DNA of 64,000 nt, taken from the NCBI GenBank assembly GCA_015486075.1, contig WFSG01000041.1, positions 95,396 through 159,395 on the forward strand, written 5' to 3'. The notes beneath the pieces were generated by a model that saw only the letters and a program-made list of their open reading frames with translations, was not told the DNA's origin and did not search any database. This stretch comes from Deltaproteobacteria bacterium (GTDB lineage: Bacteria; Desulfobacterota; Desulfomonilia; UBA1062). Shown piece by piece: positions 10,340 to 18,554 of the stretch; the first letter of the stretch is position 1, and every line of letters starts with the position of its first letter. Position numbers and translations under genes: made by a program.

Positions 10340-11951
10340 GCTGATTGCCCTGATTCTGGGCGCGATTGTTTACCTTGCTGGTTGTTCTCACATCTCAGGT
10401 GATATGGTCCATGCAAGGAACACGAACAAACATGCACCTAAGAATCCTTACTACTACTTTGTCAGTGCTAGGTATGCTCAGGATAACGGGAATCTCAAGG
10501 AAGCATTGGATCTTTACTCCCACGTCGATGATCCCTATTCATGGCTTGCCGAGGCTAGAATATACTATGTGATCGGTGATACTGACAAGGCATTATACCT
10601 AGTGAAACGTGTGATAAGCAAAGGCATGTACATGTGTGATGCCCTTGAGCTGAGGGCAGAGATACATGCTAGCAACAGCCAGTGGGATGAAGCCATTGAA
10701 GATGCAAGCAAGCTCTTTGAGAGACATCCAGATAACAGGAGATATGGGCTCTTTCTTGCAGATTTAGAGATGTGCGTATCGCATTTCAAGGATGCAAGAA
10801 AGATACTGGCAAAGTTGCTTAACACCTACAGTGATGATCCCGGAATTTTGTACATGCTTTCAAAGGCCTGCCTGGGTGACAAAGACTTTAAGTGCGCAAT
10901 GCACTCACTAGAAAAGGTGGTGAAATACCAGCCGGATATGGGGCAGGCCTACATGGACCTGGGAAAGGTACAGCAAATACTCGGTGATCTGGATGGAGAG
11001 GAGAAGACCTACAAAGCACTATTGGCAGAACTACCCGGTTCCGCGGCAGGATACATTGCTCTGAGTGACCTTTACATAAGACAAAAAAGGTACGGCGATG
11101 CACTGGATACCTTGAAACAGCTAATGAAGTTAAAACCAAGCAAAGAAGTAAAGGAAAAGGTCATGCTTCTGGAACTCAAGAAGGGTGAATATAATGAGGC
11201 CCTTGATATTCTTAAGGCAAAGAAGCATCCGAATGATAGGGACAGATATTACATGGCTTTTGCGTATGCAGGATTGAAAAGATGGAAAGATGCCTTGATG
11301 GTGCTTCCAGAGACCTCAAGTGACACAGGGTTTAAATGCGATTTGGTTTTGCTCAGGTCAAGCATCCTTGAGAGTATGGGCAATGTGGATAATGCTATAG
11401 AGGTGCTTGAGGATGCGTGGGATGTGGATACTTCATGCAAGGAGATTGGCTACAAGTTGGCAAACCTGATGGAATCACACGGGAAATGTAATAAGGGTAT
11501 CAAGGTGGCAGAAGAGATACTTAAAAGGTATCCCAAGGATCCCATAGCACTTAACTTTCTGGGCTACGTGTGGGCTGACAAGGGTGTAAGACTAGAGAAA
11601 GCCAGGGAGATGATAAAGACTGCTTTAAACGCGAGGCCTGATGACTGTTTTATAATGGATTCCATGGCGTGGGTGTTGTTCAGGTTGCATAGGTTAAAGA
11701 GTTCCATGCATTACATGAAGATGGCACTGGATAAATGTGGACAGGATCCAGTACTCAATGAACACATGGGAGATATACAATCCGCCATGGGCAGAAAGTC
11801 TAGGGCACTTGACTATTATCTAAAGGCATGGGTGAACAGAGGCAAGTCCAAGCAACCTGGACTACGTATAAAGATAAACAGCTTGCTAGAGAAGCTCAAG
11901 CGTGCTAGGTTTAATGGACAATCCGGTAGTAGGTACTCCCATGAACAATGA
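10317..11951 (+). CDS. TPR-repeat lipoprotein
   Basis: TTG start overlapping rpe; signal peptide with lipobox-like LAGC; multiple TPR units. Confidence 0.75.
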   Translation: MPHPKNVKLIALILGAIVYLAGCSHISGDMVHARNTNKHAPKNPYYYFVSARYAQDNGNLKEALDLYSHVDDPYSWLAEARIYYVIGDTDKALYLVKRVISKGMYMCDALELRAEIHASNSQWDEAIEDASKLFERHPDNRRYGLFLADLEMCVSHFKDARKILAKLLNTYSDDPGILYMLSKACLGDKDFKCAMHSLEKVVKYQPDMGQAYMDLGKVQQILGDLDGEEKTYKALLAELPGSAAGYIALSDLYIRQKRYGDALDTLKQLMKLKPSKEVKEKVMLLELKKGEYNEALDILKAKKHPNDRDRYYMAFAYAGLKRWKDALMVLPETSSDTGFKCDLVLLRSSILESMGNVDNAIEVLEDAWDVDTSCKEIGYKLANLMESHGKCNKGIKVAEEILKRYPKDPIALNFLGYVWADKGVRLEKAREMIKTALNARPDDCFIMDSMAWVLFRLHRLKSSMHYMKMALDKCGQDPVLNEHMGDIQSAMGRKSRALDYYLKAWVNRGKSKQPGLRIKINSLLEKLKRARFNGQSGSRYSHEQ

Positions 11952-12978
11952 AACGCGTGTAGGAATATTCGTATTTATAGTCATCGTTATATTTATAATA
12001 CTATCCGTGAAGATAGGAGAACTTGGCTTTCACAAGAACAAGACATACCCCATAACCATGGTATTCTCAACCGTGGAGGGTCTGCGTCCTGGTGCTCCTC
12101 TGGAGGTTGCAGGTGTAAAGGTCGGGAGCGTCAAGGGTATTGCCCTTAACAGGGATTATTCCGCTGTTGTAACGGCCGATATTTATAGGCAAGTGCAGCT
12201 TCCCATAGATACTATTGCTTCCATAGCCACGAGAGGCATAATAGGGGACAAGATTATAATACTTACGCCAGGTATATCAAAAGACATGCTCGGGGTGGGT
12301 GGGAATCTCGCCAGGACAGAGGTCCCTCCTTCCATAGATTTTCTGCTTACAAAACTGGGTGATATATCTGAAAACCTCTCTGAACTCACTTCAACACTGA
12401 ACAATGCACTAGGCGGAGGGGGTGGCATGTCCAGGCTTGCCACCCTTATGGACAGGTTGAACAACATTGCAGGTGAATTATCTAGTTTGTTATCTGAAAA
12501 CGAGGGCAACCTGTCGTCTATAGCAGTAAACTTGAAAGGTGTTACTGCCAACGTAAACGAGATAACAACCGATCTAAGGGGGGTTGGCCAGAGGATAAAC
12601 TCCATTGTAGAAAATATTGAATTAGGAAAGGGTACGCTGGGTAGGCTAGTGACCGACGATACCCTTTACCTCTCGCTCAGGGACACGGCAGAAAACCTGA
12701 ATAAGATTAGCGCTAGGCTGGAGCAAAGTAAGAATCTAAACCTCCTACTATCCGATGATACGCTGTACTACAACCTTGTTTCCATAACCGAAAACCTTAA
12801 GCTCATAAGTCAGGACATAGCTGAGGGAAAGGGAACATTGGGTAGACTCCTGGTAGATGATGAACTGTACAGAGAACTGGGCGATACCCTGCAAAATGCA
12901 AATGAGGCTGCTCAGGGTATAAAGGAACAGACACCAATAACCGTTATGGGCACTGTGCTGGGTACTGTGCTGAAATAG
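11941..12978 (+). CDS. MlaD/MCE-domain protein
   Basis: MNNETRVGIFVFIVIVIFIILSVKIGEL TM then FSTVEGLRPGAPLEVAGVKVGSV MCE domain; ATG 11941. Confidence 0.85.
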   Translation: MNNETRVGIFVFIVIVIFIILSVKIGELGFHKNKTYPITMVFSTVEGLRPGAPLEVAGVKVGSVKGIALNRDYSAVVTADIYRQVQLPIDTIASIATRGIIGDKIIILTPGISKDMLGVGGNLARTEVPPSIDFLLTKLGDISENLSELTSTLNNALGGGGGMSRLATLMDRLNNIAGELSSLLSENEGNLSSIAVNLKGVTANVNEITTDLRGVGQRINSIVENIELGKGTLGRLVTDDTLYLSLRDTAENLNKISARLEQSKNLNLLLSDDTLYYNLVSITENLKLISQDIAEGKGTLGRLLVDDELYRELGDTLQNANEAAQGIKEQTPITVMGTVLGTVLK

Positions 12979-12984
12979 TGCCGG

Positions 12985-14253
12985 ATGCGTTGGGTTTATG
13001 AACACCTGTTAAGCCTTCTTCCAGTATTTCTTGCGTTGTTCTTCTTTACTGTAGATGCTCATAGTTACGAGTTCAACCTAGCGCCTGGCTTGTATTACAG
13101 GTCTGATAATAACGGCACAGAAATCAAGGTACTAGGTCCATTGCTGGAGCTCACATCCGATCACCTGGCGATAAGGCCTCTTCTTTACAAGGATAATGAA
13201 CACATGGACTTTCTTTATCCCCTTGGTAAGTACGGTAACAAGGGTACGAGGTTCTCTCCACTCTTCTCCTATTACAAGTCTGGTAAAATTTATTCTTTTA
13301 ACCTGTTCCCATTTTTTTGTGGTAACAACGGCAAGAGGTCGTACCATGGTCTTTTCCCCGTGTACGGTAGCCTTTATGATCGTTTTGGTTTCAGGGAAGC
13401 AAGGTTTGTTCTATGGCCACTTTACTCGAGGACAGTAAGAGATAAAGACGTAGTCACGTATTCAATACTTTGGCCCGTATTTACGTACTCAAGGGACCGT
13501 GAATTCAAGATATTCCCCATATATGGTATGGAGAAAAGCCCGAAGAGGTCCTACATGTATATGCTTTGGCCATTGTTTCATGTCAGGAAGACACCTGGTA
13601 GCAGCATGCACGCATTTCTTCCTCTGTTCATGCTTGATAGGGGGGCTTACCACATGAACCTGTCTTTGCTCTGGCCTTTCTTTACCTACAACAGCGACTA
13701 TCGATTTGACCACAGGAGTATTGAGTGTCCATGGCCCATATTGAGGTTTGCATCGGGAGGATACAGGGAGATAAGGATTTTCCCCTTTTACTGGGTAAAG
13801 CAGCAGGGCTTTAAGAAGAGAGTAAGTGTATTATGGCCATTGTATCAATACAAGACCAATGGAGTAGACATAACCCAGAGGAGATACTTGCTCCTGTCGA
13901 GTGATACTGTAGAGATAAAAAAACAAGGTAATGCTGTTCGTACCATCCATGCATGGCCCATACTTTACAGGAGAAGCAAGGGCAGGTCCGTTGACTGGCA
14001 TTTCCCCGATATCATTCCCTTTACGGGCAAGTGCTACAGAGAGAACATCGAGCCAATCCTTACGCTTGTTAGTTCATCTAGCAGGAAAGATTCTTACACA
14101 CTGGACATACTATGGCATACATTGTACTTCAGGAGAAAAGGCACCTTTAGGAGATTTTCCGTATCATTACTGTTTTCATATGAGTGGGATAGATCCTACA
14201 GTAGACTGGGATTCTTGTGTGATCTTCTGAGGGTAAATCTCAATCACCCATAA
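12985..14253 (+). CDS. Uncharacterised secreted, probable outer-membrane beta-rich protein with repeated LWP[LF][FY]/FP[LIF][FY] motifs
   Basis: Signal peptide, then recurring LFPFF, LFPVY, LWPLY, LWPVF, IFPIY, LWPLF, FLPLF, LWPFF, IFPFY, LWPLY. Confidence 0.7.
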   Translation: MRWVYEHLLSLLPVFLALFFFTVDAHSYEFNLAPGLYYRSDNNGTEIKVLGPLLELTSDHLAIRPLLYKDNEHMDFLYPLGKYGNKGTRFSPLFSYYKSGKIYSFNLFPFFCGNNGKRSYHGLFPVYGSLYDRFGFREARFVLWPLYSRTVRDKDVVTYSILWPVFTYSRDREFKIFPIYGMEKSPKRSYMYMLWPLFHVRKTPGSSMHAFLPLFMLDRGAYHMNLSLLWPFFTYNSDYRFDHRSIECPWPILRFASGGYREIRIFPFYWVKQQGFKKRVSVLWPLYQYKTNGVDITQRRYLLLSSDTVEIKKQGNAVRTIHAWPILYRRSKGRSVDWHFPDIIPFTGKCYRENIEPILTLVSSSSRKDSYTLDILWHTLYFRRKGTFRRFSVSLLFSYEWDRSYSRLGFLCDLLRVNLNHP

Positions 14254-14344
14254 GCTTAAGGAAACAAGCGACTGTGGCGCTAAAGACTGCAGCTTATGCT
14301 GTCCAGGTACACGAGATGTTTAGATAAAGACCCATACATTTTTT

Positions 14345-14373
14345 TTGACAACATACGATTTTGGCTGTATAAT
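14345..14373 (+). promoter_or_regulatory. Perfect-consensus sigma70 promoter
   Basis: TTGACA (14345-14350), 17-nt spacer, TATAAT (14368-14373). Confidence 0.8.
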
Positions 14374-14377
14374 AAGA

Positions 14378-14445
14378 GCCTTGGGTCCGCACCAAAAGTA
14401 AGGGCCTATGGGGTTTGGCTCACTTAGGTAAAGGGACCCAAGGCC
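14378..14445 (+). ncRNA. Candidate structured small RNA
   Basis: Starts at the predicted TSS of the above promoter; GCCTTGGGTCC (14378-14388) pairs perfectly with GGACCCAAGGC (14434-14444); inner helix 14396-14406/14417-14425; no ORF; lies between convergent genes. The 3' end is not defined by an obvious terminator. Confidence 0.55.
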
Positions 14446-14601
14446 TACTAATATGTTAACGTTAGCCTATTATAAGTCAAGTTGCGAAATGAAATTTTTA
14501 ACTAACTTTTCATCTTTGTTTGTGATTTTCTTTCATGTCAATATGAGGCGAAAAAACTAAAGTATAGTGTGAATCCTTAACCGTATTAAAGACTTTATGT
14601 T

Positions 14602-14988
14602 CTATATAATTTTACTTATGTCAGTGGGGCCATGCATGTAAAACAGGTGGCTTATACACTTACAATCAGAGCATCCAAAGCCAGGGACAGGCCTTGTAGC
14701 ATTTATTCTGTGTAGCTTCCTGGCAGTTTCGCACTCCCCTCCAGTAGTAAGGTAGATGGAACTCACTTCACAGTCTGTCTCCTTAAGTAAATAATCTATG
14801 TGCCAGTGAATCCTTTTGTCCCTTCTTAGGTGCCTTTGTATTCTTTTGAACATATTCAGCTTAGCAGAGCCAACGTAAAGGTATACGCCTTTCTTGAAAT
14901 CTATAGTCCCAAGTGCACCTATGGAGATAGTGCTGTTGCATGATTTCGTGATCTCGAGCACATAGGTTGAGCTTTTCAGTATATGCAT
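14602..14988 (-). CDS. GIY-YIG nuclease-like protein (DUF123 type)
   Basis: GVYLYVGSAKLNMFKRIQRHLR and HWHIDYLL. Confidence 0.8.
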   Translation of the reverse strand: MHILKSSTYVLEITKSCNSTISIGALGTIDFKKGVYLYVGSAKLNMFKRIQRHLRRDKRIHWHIDYLLKETDCEVSSIYLTTGGECETARKLHRINATRPVPGFGCSDCKCISHLFYMHGPTDISKII

Positions 14989-15671
14989 CTGTTTTCCCTA
15001 ATACTGTAAACCCCTTGGTTTGTCACAATCAGGTGGTCGTGGATAGTGATCCCCAAGGGTAACGCAATCCCCCTAAGCCTTTCAGTAAGATTCAGATCAT
15101 CCTGGGATGCCATTAATGTACCTGAGGGGTGGTTATGGACCAGTATAATGCCAGAGGCATTGTTGGAAAGGGCATACCTTATTACCTCGCGAGGATATAC
15201 ATGGGCATGGTCCGTGGTTCCAGTTGTTATGATATCCTTACGCAATAGGTGAAGACCTGCATCAAGGCATACAACCATGAAGCACTCCTTCTTGGTATTA
15301 CCAATCTCTGTCTTTATATAGTCATATAACCTTTCCGGTGTACTAAGTATGGGCACATTGGGTTCAACTGGTTCAAGGTAAGTAAGCATGAATTCCTTGA
15401 CTAGATGAATAAGCGTGCTTGCATATTCTCCTACACCCGCATTTGATTCGAGCTCTTCCATGTCCGTGTCCAGGACGTTTGCAAGTGACCCGTACTTTGC
15501 AAGAATATCCTTTGCCATTGGTTTTACGTCTTTTCTTGGCAGGGCATAGGTAAGAAGAAGTTCCAACATCTCGTAGTCATTTAAACCTTTTCTGCCAGTA
15601 GATCTAAATCTATTTCTCAATCTTTTCCTGTGGCCTGTATAGTGAGGTATTTCCCCGGGCACGAGTATCAT
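14976..15671 (-). CDS. radC: RadC / JAB-domain protein
   Basis: HxH...D motif LVHNHPSGTLMASQDD; RFRSTGRKGLNDYEMLELLLTYALPRKDVKP. Confidence 0.92.
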   Translation of the reverse strand: MILVPGEIPHYTGHRKRLRNRFRSTGRKGLNDYEMLELLLTYALPRKDVKPMAKDILAKYGSLANVLDTDMEELESNAGVGEYASTLIHLVKEFMLTYLEPVEPNVPILSTPERLYDYIKTEIGNTKKECFMVVCLDAGLHLLRKDIITTGTTDHAHVYPREVIRYALSNNASGIILVHNHPSGTLMASQDDLNLTERLRGIALPLGITIHDHLIVTNQGVYSIRENRCIY

Positions 15672-15683
15672 CTCCCCTTAATC

Positions 15684-17210
15684 TCAGTATCCGTAGAAAG
15701 ACCATGGCAAGATCTCTTTAGGATCTCTTTTCCTTAGTGCGTAGTAGTCAGGGTTTCTTGGCCATTGGTTCATAACCTCCCTCCATTCAGAGCTCTCAGT
15801 CTCAGCCATTCTAATTAAAAGATCTAGTACATCCCTGTCACCCCTGGCAAGGAGAGACTGTATGTAAGCCCATTTAGGACCCTCGTAGCCTACGAACACA
15901 TTGTTGATGCCGGACAGACCCTTTGCTATTCTTTTTATGCGTGATCTTGCTTCACGTGGGTCCAGCATGGGCGCTCTCTCAAAAGGCGTATGCGGTTTTG
16001 GTACCATGGTATTTATGCTCACGGTTATCTGGCCTAGTCTCTTGTTTCCCTTGGATACCTTCACGAAGACATGCCTTATCCTCTTTACAAGTTCGACTAT
16101 TGCGTTCACGTGCACTATTTCCTCTCCTGGGAGGCCTACTAGGAAATATAACTTTATATTCTTGATGCCCGAGGACACTAGGTTTTCAACGTCTTCCAGT
16201 ATTGCCTCATCCGTTATTTGTTTACCAACGCTATATCTTAGGTCTTGGGAGCCTGTCTCTGGTGCCAGTGTTACGCCTCTCACCTTGGATGACCTTAAGA
16301 GTTCAATCAGGCCAGGTGATATTCTTCCGACTCTTAAAGAGGGTGGGGCTATCTTCAGTCCCGCCTCCATGATTTTGACATACATGTGGTCTGCCTTTGG
16401 ATGATCGTTAAGGGCTGAACTAACAAGGCCTAGTCTCAACCTCGATTCAAGGGCCTTATCGAAGAGATCTTTCAGGACATCCAGCGGTACAGGTCTGAAG
16501 GGTGAATAAACTGCCCTTGCAGAGCAGAACTTGCATCTCCACGGGCATCCCCTTGCTGTTTCAATCATGAACATGTCACCGAAGACAGTCTTAGATGTTA
16601 TAATTGCCGTGTGGGCAGGTGAATTCAGTGGGTTTGTTACTGATATCAAGGGCCTTGGTCCAACAAAGGAAGTTATAGCGTCACATGAGATCTCGGGATA
16701 TGTGTATGATGGTATGTATACGCCCTTTACCCTTGAGAGTTTTTCTAGGAGTTCGTCCATATTTCCTGAGTCAAAGAAGCTTTTGTATATGCTCTCAGCA
16801 AACCCTTCACCATCACCAAGGAAGAGGATATCCATAGCATTTGCAAGAGGCTCTGGATTGAGTGTGATGGAAGGTCCACCAGCAATGATGATAGGTCCCG
16901 ATTTTCTGTCTGTCCTTTTAACCGGGATCCTGTTGTCTAGTAGGATTTTAATCGCGTTTATCCAGTCAAGCTCATAGGGTATAGAGAAAGCAATTACGTG
17001 GAAGTCTTGAATGGGCCTGGAATGTTCGACTGAACGGGGCACGTCTAGGAAGAACCTCTCGCAAACAATACCCGGGTGTGCATTAAGATCCCTATACACA
17101 GCGTGGAGACCTAGGTTAGACATTCCCACCCAGTAAGTATTAGGGTATACCAAGGCGATATTTAGCTTTCCACCGGGATCCTTACGTATTGCGTTTTTTT
17201 CACTGGGCAT
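15684..17210 (-). CDS. B12-binding-type radical SAM protein (TIGR03960-like)
   Basis: ARGCPWRCKFCSARAVYSPFR CxxxCxxC; LVYPNTYWVGMSNLGLHAVY N-terminus; tracked ORF begins at 17255, likely ATG at 17210. Confidence 0.82.
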   Translation of the reverse strand: MPSEKNAIRKDPGGKLNIALVYPNTYWVGMSNLGLHAVYRDLNAHPGIVCERFFLDVPRSVEHSRPIQDFHVIAFSIPYELDWINAIKILLDNRIPVKRTDRKSGPIIIAGGPSITLNPEPLANAMDILFLGDGEGFAESIYKSFFDSGNMDELLEKLSRVKGVYIPSYTYPEISCDAITSFVGPRPLISVTNPLNSPAHTAIITSKTVFGDMFMIETARGCPWRCKFCSARAVYSPFRPVPLDVLKDLFDKALESRLRLGLVSSALNDHPKADHMYVKIMEAGLKIAPPSLRVGRISPGLIELLRSSKVRGVTLAPETGSQDLRYSVGKQITDEAILEDVENLVSSGIKNIKLYFLVGLPGEEIVHVNAIVELVKRIRHVFVKVSKGNKRLGQITVSINTMVPKPHTPFERAPMLDPREARSRIKRIAKGLSGINNVFVGYEGPKWAYIQSLLARGDRDVLDLLIRMAETESSEWREVMNQWPRNPDYYALRKRDPKEILPWSFYGY

Positions 17211-18552
17211 CGATACCCAGACCCTTGATCTTCCTATGTAGGTTGCTTCTTTCAAGGCCTATGAGATCTGCTGTCTTCGATATGTTGTAACCACACTGCG
17301 CAAGCTTCCTCTCTATGAAGCGCCTTTCGAACTCTGTCCTAGCCTCCTTTAAAGAAGAGATCTCGAGCAGGTCGTCCATGTCCGTTGCTACGCCCGACAT
17401 AAACAGAGGGACATCCTCTTCCTTGATGGTATCTCCCTGCGTCATTATCACCATGCGTTCCACTATGTTCTTGAGTTCTCTGACATTACCCGGCCAGCTG
17501 TGTTTTATCAGCCTTTTGATGGCCTCATCGGTTATCCTTTTTTTCTTGCCGTCGTTTAACATGGCAAATGTGCTAAGAAAATGATCCACCAGCTTAGGGA
17601 TATCTTTTTTCCTGTCTCTCAATGGTGGTACGTAGATTGGGATAACATTTAGCCTGTAGTATAGGTCTTCCCTGAATTTCCCCTGTTCTATCTCTTTTTC
17701 CAGGTTTTTGTTTGTGGCTGTTATAACGCGGATATCCACCTGTATGGTTGTAGACCCACCAACCCTCTCGAACCTTTGCTCCTGGAGCACTCTCAAGACC
17801 TTTGCCTGGGTGGCAAGGCTCATGTCACCTATCTCATCCAAGAAAAGCGTTCCCTTATCAGCAAGCTCGAATTTTCCCCTCTTTCTCTCGGTTGCACCTG
17901 TGAAAGAGCCTTTTTCATGGCCCATAAGCTCACTTTCTATGAGTTCCTCCGGTATTGCCGCGCAGTTTACCTCTACAAAGGGTTTGTCAGCCCTTCTGCT
18001 GAGATTATGCAACCTCCTTGCCACGAGTTCTTTACCTGTGCCATTCTCTCCTAGGATCAGGACCCATGCATCTGAAGGCGCTGCCAGTTTTATCTCTTTC
18101 TTTAATCTGGTTATTGCTGGCGAGTCTCCTATTATTTCGTCTTCTTTCTCTGTTTTCTTTCTGAGTAAGGCGTTCTCTTCCTCCAGAGCCTTTATCCTGA
18201 GTGCATTGTTAATCGTTACAATTATCTTGTTGAGATCCAGTGGCTTTTCTATGAAGTCCATGGCTCCCAGTTTGAGGGCCTTTACCGCTGTGTCGATGGT
18301 TCCATGCCCGGTCATTATTACAACAGCTGTTTCAGGCTCAGATTTCTTTATCTCTTTCAATACCTCTAGGCCATCTTTTCCCGGTAGCCATACATCGAGT
18401 AAAACCAAGTCAATCTCCTGAGAATCTATTGTCTTGAGGGCCTGTTCGCCTGTTGAAGCGAGTATGGGAGAAAAGCCTTCATCCTCTAGGGAACCTTTCA
18501 ATGTTGCAAGTATGCTCTCCTCATCATCAACTATTAGTATCTTATGCTGCAT
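17200..18552 (-). CDS. Sigma-54-dependent response regulator (NtrC/NtrX-like)
   Basis: Receiver domain ILIVDDEESI; GENGTGKE; GAFTGA-type ESELMGHEKGSFTGA; Fis-type HTH C-terminus. Confidence 0.93.
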   Translation of the reverse strand: MQHKILIVDDEESILATLKGSLEDEGFSPILASTGEQALKTIDSQEIDLVLLDVWLPGKDGLEVLKEIKKSEPETAVVIMTGHGTIDTAVKALKLGAMDFIEKPLDLNKIIVTINNALRIKALEEENALLRKKTEKEDEIIGDSPAITRLKKEIKLAAPSDAWVLILGENGTGKELVARRLHNLSRRADKPFVEVNCAAIPEELIESELMGHEKGSFTGATERKRGKFELADKGTLFLDEIGDMSLATQAKVLRVLQEQRFERVGGSTTIQVDIRVITATNKNLEKEIEQGKFREDLYYRLNVIPIYVPPLRDRKKDIPKLVDHFLSTFAMLNDGKKKRITDEAIKRLIKHSWPGNVRELKNIVERMVIMTQGDTIKEEDVPLFMSGVATDMDDLLEISSLKEARTEFERRFIERKLAQCGYNISKTADLIGLERSNLHRKIKGLGIDAQ

Positions 18553-18554
18553 CT

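Noticed and set aside
14378-14445. Rho-independent terminator interpretation of the 11-bp stem
   Set aside because: No T tract after the 3' arm, large loop, and it lies directly at the start site of a perfect promoter
17708-18421. 237-aa + strand ORF
   Set aside because: Antisense to the NtrC-like regulator; Ser/Leu/Phe-rich shadow frame
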